Shown: positions 25,938 through 33,744 of the stretch, piece after piece
Layout of the letters: every line of letters starts with the position of its first letter
Numbering within the stretch: the stretch's first letter is position 1
NCBI RefSeq assembly: GCF_029887875.1
Contig: NZ_JARXRM010000046.1
Span: 225,438-289,437 of the forward strand
DNA: 64,000 nt
Reading direction: 5' to 3'
Origin: Luteimonas endophytica
GTDB lineage: Bacteria > Pseudomonadota > Gammaproteobacteria > Xanthomonadales > Xanthomonadaceae
Program-made: the position numbers and the translations under genes
The notes under the pieces: model-generated
Seen by the model: the letters and a program-made list of their open reading frames with translations, nothing else
The model's database searches: none
Told to the model about the DNA's origin: nothing

Positions 25938-26896
25938 GCGCCCCGTTCGTTTCCGCCGACATCGGTGGCACCAATGCGCGCCTGGCCTGGGTGCGCGCAT
26001 GCAGCGACGGCCGCATCGAAGTGCTCGCGCAGCGCCGCTACCTGTGCGCGCAGCATCCATCGCTGCGCGCGATCCTCGCGGACTTCATGGGCCACGCCCG
26101 CGGGGCTCCGGCGCTGGCGCTGGCGGTCGCCGGCCTGGTCGACGGCGATCGCATCTTCAGCCGCAACGTGCCGTGGCCGATCGACACCGCGGACCTGCGC
26201 GCGGTCGGCTTCGGCGAGGTGGCGGCGGTCAACGACTTCGTCGCGGTGGCGCACGCCTGGCAGTGCATGAACGAGGCCGACACCGTGCTGCTGACCCCGC
26301 GCGCGCCCATGCCGCCGGAGCCGGGCACCAGCCTGCTGCTCGGCCCCGGCACGGGGCTGGGCGGGGCGCTGCGCGTCACCCGCGACGGTCGCACCCTGGT
26401 GCTCCCCTGCGAGCCGCAGCAGGTGGCGCTGGCGCCGGGCAACCTGCGCGAACTGGCCGTGCTCGGCCACTGGATGCGCGCCGGTGCGGGACACGTCGGC
26501 GTCGGCCATGCGGTCTCCGGACCGGGACTTGCGAATCTCTACCGGGCCTTGTGTGCGATCGACGGTGCCCGGCCGCGCTGGCGCTCGTCCGACCAGATCG
26601 TGACCGCGGCCGACGATCGTGCGGATGCGCACGCGATCGAGGCGATCGGGATGTTCTGCGGACTGCTCGGCAGCGTGGTGGGTGACCTGGCGATGGTGAC
26701 TGCGGCCACGCGCGTGTTCGTGGCGGGCGGCGTGCCGTCGAAGATCCGCGGCTGGCTGCTCGGCAGCACGTTCGCACAGCGGTTGGTCGACAAGGACGTC
26801 ATGCGTCCGGTCCTGGAGCGCATCCCGGTGCGGTTGATCGAGGATCCTGCGCTGGGCGTGATCGGCGCGGCGAGCTGGTTCGTGCAGCGCGGCTAG
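25934..26896 (+). CDS. glk: Glucokinase (Glk family)
   Basis: A 320-residue hexokinase of the bacterial glucokinase type. The phosphate-binding loop is ADIGGTNARLAWV near the N-terminus; GPGTGLGGALR is the second ATP-binding motif, and VAVNDFVAVAHA matches the Glk sugar-site region. It lacks the ROK zinc motif CxCGxxGC, which supports Glk over ROK. It would phosphorylate glucose, or mannose if the site is broad, released from glycans. The GTG start overlaps the cutC stop, so the two are translationally coupled. It converges with the fructokinase gene 57 bases downstream. Confidence 0.9.
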   Translation: MSAPFVSADIGGTNARLAWVRACSDGRIEVLAQRRYLCAQHPSLRAILADFMGHARGAPALALAVAGLVDGDRIFSRNVPWPIDTADLRAVGFGEVAAVNDFVAVAHAWQCMNEADTVLLTPRAPMPPEPGTSLLLGPGTGLGGALRVTRDGRTLVLPCEPQQVALAPGNLRELAVLGHWMRAGAGHVGVGHAVSGPGLANLYRALCAIDGARPRWRSSDQIVTAADDRADAHAIEAIGMFCGLLGSVVGDLAMVTAATRVFVAGGVPSKIRGWLLGSTFAQRLVDKDVMRPVLERIPVRLIEDPALGVIGAASWFVQRG

Positions 26897-26953
26897 CGCT
26901 GCGACCGTGCAGCATGCGGGAGGGGGCGATATCCGCCCTGCGCCACGCGCGGC

Positions 26954-28006
26954 TCAGGCGAACGCCTGCGGCGCGGCGGATGCGTGCGCCACCGCCGCCG
27001 CGAGCAGCGCGCACGTTTCCGCATGCGTGGGCAGCGCCGCGAACGCGCCGTGCCGGGTGACGGCCAGCGCGCCGCAGGCCGCCGCGTAGCGCAGGCAGCG
27101 GACGACGGCGGCGCGGTCGTCGAGAAACCCGTCGAAGCGGCGCGCATCGACCCCGGCCTGCTGCAGACGCGACAGCAGCCCGCCGATGAAGGCATCGCCG
27201 GCAGCGGTGGTGTCGACCGCCCGCACCGCGATCGAGGCGAGTTCGCCGCTGTCGCTCCGCGTCCACCAGCGGATCGGCGCGGCGCCATCGGTGACCACGA
27301 CCAGGCGCGATGCGCGCAGCAGCCTCGCGATGACGTCCCCGCCGCCATCCCGGCCCTGTTCCAGGTACTCGAGTTCCTCGCGCGCAAGCTTCACCAGGTC
27401 GGCCGCCTCCAGCGCCTGCCACAGCATCGGCAGGGCGGGCGTGGCGCGGGCCCATAGGGCCGGGCGCAGGTTGAGGTCCAGGCTCACCAGGGCGCCCGCG
27501 TCGCGCGCCAGCGCCATCCCCGCCAGCGTGGCGGCGGCGATGTCTGGGTCGGTCAAGCTGTTGCTGCAGCCGTGGAAGATGCTGCACTCCGACAGGCAGG
27601 CCGGGTCGAAGTCGCTGCTGCGGAACAGCAGGTCCGCGGCGGGCGGCCGGTAGAAGCTGAAGCTGCGTTCGCCATCGGCGTCGAGCGACACGAACGCCAG
27701 CGCGGTCTTCGCCTGCCCCGTACGGCGCACGTAGCGCGTGCCGGTGCCGGCGGCACGCAGGCTGTGGAGCAGGAAGTCGCCGAACATGTCCTCGCCCAGC
27801 ATGCCGACGAATTCGCTGCGCCCGCCGAGCCTGGCCACCGCGACCGCGGCGTTGGCCGGCGCGCCGCCCGCGAACTGGCGGAACGCGCGCGCCTCGCCCT
27901 CGACCACGGGCCCGGCGAGAAAATCGATCAGCGCCTCGCCGAAGCAGACGATGGTGTGCCCATGGGTCGAGGGGAGATCCGGTGCGGGCGGGGATGGGTC
28001 GGGCAT
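26954..28006 (-). CDS. Fructokinase-like PfkB-family sugar kinase
   Basis: A 350-residue ribokinase-superfamily kinase. The first PfkB motif is QFAGGAPANAAVAVARLGG; the second reads AVDTTAAGDAFIGGLL and holds the catalytic Asp and the anion hole. Length and motifs fit fructokinases. If the AGE protein turns mannose into fructose, this enzyme would make fructose 6-phosphate and complete mannose use. It lies 12 bases downstream of the lacI stop and is probably cotranscribed with it, so it should answer to the same operator (29073-29088). Confidence 0.9.
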   Translation of the reverse strand: MPDPSPPAPDLPSTHGHTIVCFGEALIDFLAGPVVEGEARAFRQFAGGAPANAAVAVARLGGRSEFVGMLGEDMFGDFLLHSLRAAGTGTRYVRRTGQAKTALAFVSLDADGERSFSFYRPPAADLLFRSSDFDPACLSECSIFHGCSNSLTDPDIAAATLAGMALARDAGALVSLDLNLRPALWARATPALPMLWQALEAADLVKLAREELEYLEQGRDGGGDVIARLLRASRLVVVTDGAAPIRWWTRSDSGELASIAVRAVDTTAAGDAFIGGLLSRLQQAGVDARRFDGFLDDRAAVVRCLRYAAACGALAVTRHGAFAALPTHAETCALLAAAVAHASAAPQAFA

Positions 28007-28018
28007 GGCCGCGGCCGG

Positions 28019-29056
28019 TCAGGACGCGGGCGCCGGCGCGCTGTCGCGTTCGGTGAGGTGGACCGGGACGATGACCGAGCGTCCCGGGATGGATGGCGAG
28101 GCGGCGCGCTGAAGCAGCAGTTCGGCGGCCTGGCGTCCGCGCTGGCGCGGCGCGGCGCTCACCGTGGTCAGCGGTGGGATGCCGACGGCGGCCTCGGGAA
28201 TGTCGTCGAAGCCGGTGACGGCGAAGTCCTCGCCGGGCCGGCGGCCGAGCCGCACCAGGCCCAGCATCAGGCCCAGGGCGACGGCATCGTTGTAGCAGAC
28301 CGCGGCGGTCGGTGCGGGTTCGAGCGCGAGCAGCGCGTCGGCGTGCGCGTTCGCTTCCAGCCGCGTGGGCGCGGTTTCGATCAGCCAGCGTTCGTCGGGC
28401 GCGATGCCGGCCTCGCGCAGCGCCTCCTGGTAGCCGATCCGCCGTTCGCGGCAGGAGCTCGAACCGGCGTGCCCGCCGTAGAAGGCGATCCGGCGATGTC
28501 CGAGCGCGATCAGGCGCGCGGTGGCGGCGCGGGTACCGGCGCGGTTGTCCAGGCCGAGGAAGTCGTACTCGAAGCCGGGTTCGGCATCGCCGGTCAGCTG
28601 CCGGTTGAACACCAGCAGCGGCGTGTGCCGGCCGATCGCCAGCGCCACGTCGCTCGCCATGCTCGATTCGGCGGGCGACAGGATGATTCCCGCCGGATGG
28701 TGCTCCATCAGCGAGCCGAGGACCTGCCGCTGCCTGGCGGGGGATTCGTTGCTGCTGCCGAGCAGGGTGACGTAGCCCTTGGCACCGAGGGCCTCGTCCA
28801 CTCCGGCGGCGAATTCGGCGAAGAACGGGTTGGACAGGTCGTTGATCACCAGCGCCACCGCGCTCGACACCCGCTGGCGCAGGTTGGCCGCAGCGCGGTT
28901 GTAGACATAGCCCTGCCGCTGCATCTCCGCTTCGACCAGGCGCCGCGTTTCCGGATGCACCAGGGGACTGCCGCGCAGCACCAGCGACACCGTGGCGCGC
29001 GACACCCCGCAGGCCCGGGCGATGTCGTTCAGGGTGATCCGACGGCGTTTGTCCAA
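28019..29056 (-). CDS. LacI-family transcriptional regulator of the glycan locus
   Basis: A 345-residue LacI/GalR regulator. The helix-turn-helix reads ITLNDIARACGVSRATVSLV, followed by the hinge helix (NRAAANLRQ) and a periplasmic-binding-like sugar sensor. I chose TTG at 29056 because GGGGAG lies four bases upstream and this gives the usual length; the ATG at 29152 would put the operator at 29073-29088 inside the gene. Cotranscribed with fructokinase. The five TTTGGATCGATCCAAA-like sites in the window make it the likely repressor of the locus, released by a glycan sugar. Confidence 0.92.
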   Translation of the reverse strand: MDKRRRITLNDIARACGVSRATVSLVLRGSPLVHPETRRLVEAEMQRQGYVYNRAAANLRQRVSSAVALVINDLSNPFFAEFAAGVDEALGAKGYVTLLGSSNESPARQRQVLGSLMEHHPAGIILSPAESSMASDVALAIGRHTPLLVFNRQLTGDAEPGFEYDFLGLDNRAGTRAATARLIALGHRRIAFYGGHAGSSSCRERRIGYQEALREAGIAPDERWLIETAPTRLEANAHADALLALEPAPTAAVCYNDAVALGLMLGLVRLGRRPGEDFAVTGFDDIPEAAVGIPPLTTVSAAPRQRGRQAAELLLQRAASPSIPGRSVIVPVHLTERDSAPAPAS

Positions 29057-29072
29057 ACCGCTCCCCGCTGCG

Positions 29073-29088
29073 TTTAGATCGATCCAAG
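29073..29088. promoter_or_regulatory. LacI-type operator O3, TTTAGATCGATCCAAG
   Basis: Fourteen of 16 positions match O1. It lies 17 bases upstream of the lacI start, so it likely serves autoregulation of lacI-fructokinase. Confidence 0.75.
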
Positions 29089-29135
29089 CCCAGCATCCTG
29101 CGGCATCCCTCCCCACCCCCGCAAGGGGCGGGGCG

Positions 29136-29152
29136 ATGCTGCATGGCAGCAT
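29136..29152. promoter_or_regulatory. Second shared palindrome, copy 2 (ATGCTGC-ATG-GCAGCAT)
   Basis: A perfect inverted repeat with 7-base arms and a 3-base centre, between the divergent lacI and GH92 genes. Same arms as the near-perfect copy at 24899-24915. Confidence 0.5.
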
Positions 29153-29177
29153 GAAATCGGCGCGCGAGTATGTTCAA

Positions 29178-29193
29178 TTTAGATCGTTCCAAA
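29178..29193. promoter_or_regulatory. LacI-type operator O4, TTTAGATCGTTCCAAA
   Basis: Matches O1 in 14 of 16 positions. It lies 53 bases upstream of the GH92 start at 29247, on the promoter of that gene. Confidence 0.75.
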
Positions 29194-29208
29194 TAGTGAA
29201 TTCCGCGA

Positions 29209-29224
29209 ATTCAATCGATCCAAA
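29209..29224. promoter_or_regulatory. LacI-type operator O5, ATTCAATCGATCCAAA (weaker)
   Basis: The right half matches the consensus fully; the left half is degenerate (three mismatches). It is 31 bases from O4, about three helical turns, so two dimers could sit on the same face of the DNA. Confidence 0.55.
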
Positions 29225-29246
29225 TCCAGATTCCGGGGACTCCGCG

Positions 29247-31784
29247 ATGCCCGCTGCCCAGCTGCCCCTCCTTCCCCCGCCGTCCCGTTTCAGCGCTCCC
29301 GGGGCGCCCACCGCCACCGGTCGCGGCGTTTCCGGCCCGGCCCCCGCCGAGCCTTCTTTCTTCCTGCGGGCGGTCGCATCCCGCCTGGCGGCCGCCGCAC
29401 TCGCCTGCGCGCTGCCGGTGGCCGGCGCCGTGGCAGAGGAGGTCGATCGCGCCGCGCTGGTGAACACCTTCATCGGCACCAAGGACGACGGCAACACCTT
29501 CCCCGGCGCCTCAGCCCCGTTCGGCAAGATCCAGGTGAGCCCGATCGGCTCGCACTATTCCGGCTGGCGCTACGACGATCCGCAGATCCGCGGGTTCGGC
29601 CATTCCTTCATCTCCGGTGCCGGCTGCTGGGAGCAGGGCGGGCAGGTGTCGGTGCTGCCGGTGACCGGACGGATCGGTCCCGGCGGAGACTTCGATACCG
29701 GCAACGCCGAGGCCTTCGACCAACGCGAATACGGCGCACGCTACACCCACGACGGCGAGGTCGGGCAGGCCGGCTACTACCGCGTGCGCCTGACCGACTA
29801 CGGCGGCATCGATGCCGAGGCGACCGCGCTCGTGCGTGCCGCGGCGGAACGCTACACGTTCCCGGCCGATGCGCGGCGGGGCCACGTGCTGGTGAACCTC
29901 GGCCAGGCCAACGAGCGTCATTCGGTGATCGGCAGCGCGGTCGAGATCGTGGGCGACCGTGTCGTGGAGGGGCGCGTCACCACTAAGAGCTTCTGCGGCG
30001 GGCACCAGTACACCACCTGGTTCCGGCTGGAGTTCGATCGCCCCTTCCAGGCGCACGGCGTCTGGGGCGAGGCCGGCGGGCTGCCGGGCGCGCGCCACAA
30101 CATGGAAGGCGAGGCGAAGCCGAACGGCGCCTGGCTCAGCTTCGACACCGGCGGCGCGCGCGCGGTCACGCTGGTCTCGGCCATCTCCCACGTCGATGCC
30201 GAGGGCGCGCGCGTCAACCTCCGCGCGGACGGGATGGACGACGGACGCCTGCTCGGGTTCGACGCGATGCGCGAGCGCGCCACGCGCGCCTGGAACGAGG
30301 AACTGCGCAGCGTGCGTATCCCCGGCGCCGGGGCCGACGATGCCACCGTGTTCTACACCGCGCTCTACCACGCGCTGCTGCAGCCGATGACCGGCAGCGA
30401 CGCCGACGGCCGCTACCGCGGCTACGACAACCGTATCCACCGCGCCGAGGGCTGGACCTACCACGAGTACCTGTCGCTGTGGGACACCTACCGCAGCCAG
30501 AACCAGCTGCTCGCGCTGCTGCGCCCGCGGCAGGCGCGCGACATCGCCCGTTCGGTGCTGGCGATTCATGAGCAGGGCGGCTGGTTGCCGCGCTGGGGCT
30601 ACGCGAGCTTCGAGACCAACATCATGACCGGGGACCCGGTCACCCCGTTCCTGGTCGACCTGTGGCGCCTGGGCGCGCTCGAGGGCCGCGAGGCGCAGGC
30701 GTACGCCGCGCTGCGCCAGAACGCGTTCGGCGAGCCGCCGCACAACTCCCGCCACGCCGGGCGCTCGGGCAACGCGCGTTACCTCAGCGACGGCTTCGTG
30801 CAATACGACCGCACCTGGCCGTCGAAGGGCATGGACGTCGATCCCCACCACGGCGGTTCGGCCACGCTCGAGTACGCGCTGGCCGATTGTTCGCTGGCGC
30901 AGATGGCCGCTGCGCTGGGCAAGGAGGACGATGCGCGGCAACTGCTGCGGCGCGGGGGGAACTGGCGCAACGTGTGGGATCGGCAGGTGCGAGATGAGGA
31001 CACCGGCTTCACCGGCTTTCCGCGGCCCCGCCTCGACGACGGCAGCTGGTACCAGCCGGCCGACGGCCACTACAGCCCGCGCTCGCACCACGGTTTCCAC
31101 GAGGGCACGGCCTGGCAGTACCAGTGGCTGGTGCAGCAGGACCTGCCGGGCCTGGCGCAGGCGATGCAGGGTCGCGACCAGGCGCTGCATCGGCTCGATG
31201 CGTTCTTTGCGCTCGACGCCCTGCGCGCCGATCCCGCCGCCGCCGCGCGCAAGGACTGGGTGGTCGGCCCATACAGCTACTACAACCAGTTCCGCTACAA
31301 CCCGAACAACGAGCCGGACCTGCACGCGCCCTGGATCTACACGCTGCTGGGCGAACCGTGGAAGACCTCGACCGTGCTGCACGCGGCGCAGACGCTGTTC
31401 ACCAACGCGCCCAACGGCGTGACCGGCAACGACGACCTGGGCACGATGTCGGCCTGGTACCTGTTCAGCGCCATCGGCATGTACCCGGTGACGCCCGGCA
31501 CCGGCCGCTTCGTCCTGCACGCCCCGCGCCATCCGCGCATCGAGCTCGACCTGGGCGGCGGACGCACGCTGCGGATCGAGGCGCCCGGCGCCGGCGACGG
31601 CAAGCCGCGCTTCGTGCGGATGGTCAGCTGGAACGGACGCCCCCAGCCGCAGGTCTGGCTCGACTGGGAGCGGCTGCGCGGCGGTGGCGTGCTCGCGTTC
31701 GCGCTGACCGACGACCCCGCCGAAGCGGCCTGGGGCACCCGCCCCGGCGAGCTGCCGCCGGCGGCCTGTCCCGACACCCGGTGA
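29247..31784 (+). CDS. GH92 alpha-mannosidase, exported (second copy)
   Basis: An 845-residue GH92 exo-alpha-mannosidase. After a long N-terminal leader with a hydrophobic core (about residues 40-60, AVASRLAAAALACALPVAGA) the mature enzyme starts at VNTFIGTKDDGNTFPGASAPFG, the classic GH92 beginning. Later motifs are FGHSFISGAGCWEQGG and GNDDLGTMSAWY near residue 730. Without the extra domains of the first GH92 it has about the usual length. The start at 29247 follows GGGGA. It is divergent from lacI and carries two LacI-type sites upstream. The two GH92 enzymes probably differ in linkage preference. Confidence 0.93.
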   Translation: MPAAQLPLLPPPSRFSAPGAPTATGRGVSGPAPAEPSFFLRAVASRLAAAALACALPVAGAVAEEVDRAALVNTFIGTKDDGNTFPGASAPFGKIQVSPIGSHYSGWRYDDPQIRGFGHSFISGAGCWEQGGQVSVLPVTGRIGPGGDFDTGNAEAFDQREYGARYTHDGEVGQAGYYRVRLTDYGGIDAEATALVRAAAERYTFPADARRGHVLVNLGQANERHSVIGSAVEIVGDRVVEGRVTTKSFCGGHQYTTWFRLEFDRPFQAHGVWGEAGGLPGARHNMEGEAKPNGAWLSFDTGGARAVTLVSAISHVDAEGARVNLRADGMDDGRLLGFDAMRERATRAWNEELRSVRIPGAGADDATVFYTALYHALLQPMTGSDADGRYRGYDNRIHRAEGWTYHEYLSLWDTYRSQNQLLALLRPRQARDIARSVLAIHEQGGWLPRWGYASFETNIMTGDPVTPFLVDLWRLGALEGREAQAYAALRQNAFGEPPHNSRHAGRSGNARYLSDGFVQYDRTWPSKGMDVDPHHGGSATLEYALADCSLAQMAAALGKEDDARQLLRRGGNWRNVWDRQVRDEDTGFTGFPRPRLDDGSWYQPADGHYSPRSHHGFHEGTAWQYQWLVQQDLPGLAQAMQGRDQALHRLDAFFALDALRADPAAAARKDWVVGPYSYYNQFRYNPNNEPDLHAPWIYTLLGEPWKTSTVLHAAQTLFTNAPNGVTGNDDLGTMSAWYLFSAIGMYPVTPGTGRFVLHAPRHPRIELDLGGGRTLRIEAPGAGDGKPRFVRMVSWNGRPQPQVWLDWERLRGGGVLAFALTDDPAEAAWGTRPGELPPAACPDTR

Positions 31785-31803
31785 TCGCCGGCGCCGCGGC
31801 GGC

Positions 31804-32817
31804 TCAGAGCAGGCTCGGCGCCTCGACCACGCGCGTGCCGGCCGTGGTCCGGAGCGCGTAGCTGAAACCCGGCTGCAGGGCGCAGGCGCCGACCCGGCCG
31901 TCGCCGCGCAGCGCGACGAAGGCCATTTGCAGGTCCTCGCGCGGCGTGCGATAGCGCCGCGCGATGCGCTCCACCGCCTCCCGGCAGGCCCGTTCCGGCG
32001 AGCGGCCCTGGCGCATCAGTTCGACCACGGTATGCGAGCCGCAGATCCGCAGGCATTCCTCGCCGACGCCGGTGGCGCTGGCCGCGCCGACCTCGCCGTC
32101 TACGAACAGGCCCGCGCCGCTGATCGGCGAGTCGCCGACCCGTCCGCGCATCTTGAACGCCATGCCGCTGGTGGTGCAGGCGCCGGCGAGGCGGCCGGCC
32201 CGGTCCAGCGCCAGGATGCCGATCGTATCGTGGTTGCGCTCGCCGCCCGGCAGCGCGTCGGGCAGCGTGTAGCGGGGGTCCTGCTCGCTGTTGGGGCGGG
32301 TGCGGTATTCGGCGGTCGCCAGCCACTCTTGCCAGGCGCGCTTTGCTTCCGGCGTCAGCAGGTTCTGGCGCGGGAAGCCTTCGGATGCGGCGAACCGTCG
32401 CGCGCCGTCGCCGACCAGCAGCACGTGCGGCGTCTTTTCCATCACCCGGCGGGCGACGGACACCGCGTGCACGACATCCTCGAGGCAGGCGACCGCCCCC
32501 AGGTTGCCGGCGTGATCCATGATGCAGGCGTCCAGGGTCACGTGCCCGTCGCGGTCGGGATAGCCGCCCAGGCCGACCGAGTGATTGCCGGGATCGGCCT
32601 CGGGCACGCGCGCGCCGGCCTCGACCGCGTCCAGCGCGCCGCCGTCGCCTGCCAGGATCTCCCACGCGGCCGCATTGGCGGCTTCGCCGAAATTCCAGGT
32701 CGAGACCACCACCGGGCGGTTGCCGCCGTCGCCGTTCGTGGCGGCCGCGGCCGGCAGGGCGGGCAGGGCGGCGCTCAGGCCGAGCAGGCGCAGGAAGTCG
32801 CGGCGGAGGCGCATCAT
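31804..32817 (-). CDS. Glycosylasparaginase (N4-GlcNAc-asparaginase), Tat signal
   Basis: A 337-residue N-terminal-nucleophile hydrolase. The autocleavage site is NHDTIGILALD, with Thr198 as the future N-terminal nucleophile; DHAGNLGAVACLEDV and GAGLFVDGEVGAASATGVGEE (shown in parts) fit glycosylasparaginases better than isoaspartyl peptidases. The N-terminus has RRDFLRLLG before a hydrophobic run, a twin-arginine export signal. It would split GlcNAc from Asn, the last step of N-glycan breakdown. Start at 32817 or 32814. It converges with GH92, 19 bases apart, and no LacI-type site was seen upstream. Confidence 0.9.
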   Translation of the reverse strand: MMRLRRDFLRLLGLSAALPALPAAAATNGDGGNRPVVVSTWNFGEAANAAAWEILAGDGGALDAVEAGARVPEADPGNHSVGLGGYPDRDGHVTLDACIMDHAGNLGAVACLEDVVHAVSVARRVMEKTPHVLLVGDGARRFAASEGFPRQNLLTPEAKRAWQEWLATAEYRTRPNSEQDPRYTLPDALPGGERNHDTIGILALDRAGRLAGACTTSGMAFKMRGRVGDSPISGAGLFVDGEVGAASATGVGEECLRICGSHTVVELMRQGRSPERACREAVERIARRYRTPREDLQMAFVALRGDGRVGACALQPGFSYALRTTAGTRVVEAPSLL

Positions 32818-32972
32818 CGGCAAGGTCGCAAGGTCGGTGGATCGGCAGGAACCCTGCCGATCATACCCTCGCATCCGGCCCGTGCCGGTCCGCGCCGGCC
32901 CGCTTCCGCGGCGTTCAGTCGGCTTCCACGGCGCCACCGCTACACTCGCGTGCTTCCAGGAAGCCCATCCCC

Positions 32973-33575
32973 ATGTCCTCCTTCAACCGGACCTCTCGAT
33001 CCGTCGTGCTGACTGTCGCGCTCGCCGTGCTGGTCGCCGGCTGCGGCTCCGACCGCAGCAGGTCGCAGGCGCCGCCGCTGGGCGAGGTATTCGGTGCCGA
33101 GGACACGTACTCGCGCAGCTATCCGGTGTCGCCCGCGGTGGCCTGCGAGTCCGCGCGGCGCGCGCTGCTGGGGCAGGGTTACGCGATCGCCGGGATGACG
33201 GCGGAGACGGTGGAGGCGACCAAGAACTTCCAGCCCGAGTCCGACATCCACACCCAGCTCGCCGTGCGCACCACCTGCGTGCCGAGGGCCGAGGGGGGCT
33301 CGATCGTGTTCATCAACGCGGTGCAGGAGCGTTACGCGCTCAAGGCCCAGTCCAGTTCCGCGAGCGTCGGCGTGAGCATGATCGGCTCGGTCTCGCTGCC
33401 GATCCCGATCGGCGGCAGCAACGCCAACCTGGTGCGGGTGGGCAGCAACACCGTGCAGAACCAGGAGTTCTACAGCCGCCTGTTCGACCGGTTGGCGTTC
33501 TACCTGCCCGGCACCCCGGCGCATGCGGCGCCCGAGCCGGAGCCCGACCGTCCGCCCGATCCGGTCATTCCGTAA
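32973..33575 (+). CDS. DUF2242 family lipoprotein
   Basis: A 200-residue lipoprotein. The signal peptide ends LAVLVAGC with the lipobox Cys near residue 24. The mature part (GEVFGAEDTYSRSYPVSPAV and onward, ending in a Pro-rich tail) fits the DUF2242 family of beta- and gammaproteobacteria; function unknown. The region ALKAQSSSASVGVSMIGSVS is a conserved small-residue segment. Start at 32973. It stands alone, divergent from the glycosylasparaginase gene. Confidence 0.85.
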   Translation: MSSFNRTSRSVVLTVALAVLVAGCGSDRSRSQAPPLGEVFGAEDTYSRSYPVSPAVACESARRALLGQGYAIAGMTAETVEATKNFQPESDIHTQLAVRTTCVPRAEGGSIVFINAVQERYALKAQSSSASVGVSMIGSVSLPIPIGGSNANLVRVGSNTVQNQEFYSRLFDRLAFYLPGTPAHAAPEPEPDRPPDPVIP

Positions 33576-33683
33576 GGTCGGCGCAGAAAGCGGGATTCTC
33601 GCAGTGGCGCGGCATGCTGGAGCGCCTGTTCTTGCGGACGGCTTGCGGAGGTCCCCGAGACCGACTCGCGTCCGAGGCCGCGA

Positions 33684-33712
33684 ACCTGTAGGAGCGTTGG
33701 CGCTCGCAGGAC
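33684..33712. repeat. Single GTAGGAGCG-type palindromic repeat
   Basis: CTGTAGGAGCG followed by TTGG and CGCTCGCAGGAC; GAGCG (33692-33696) and CGCTC (33701-33705) make a small hairpin. Same family as the ends of the element at 8095-8236 and of intergenic repeats common in Xanthomonadaceae. It lies between convergent genes. Confidence 0.5.
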
Positions 33713-33744
33713 GGGGTGGTCGGTTCCCGGTGGAGCACGCGCAC

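Noticed and set aside
26924-26938. GGGCG-ATATC-CGCCC hairpin between glk and fructokinase genes
   Set aside because: Only a 5-base stem and no T-run; too weak to call a terminator.
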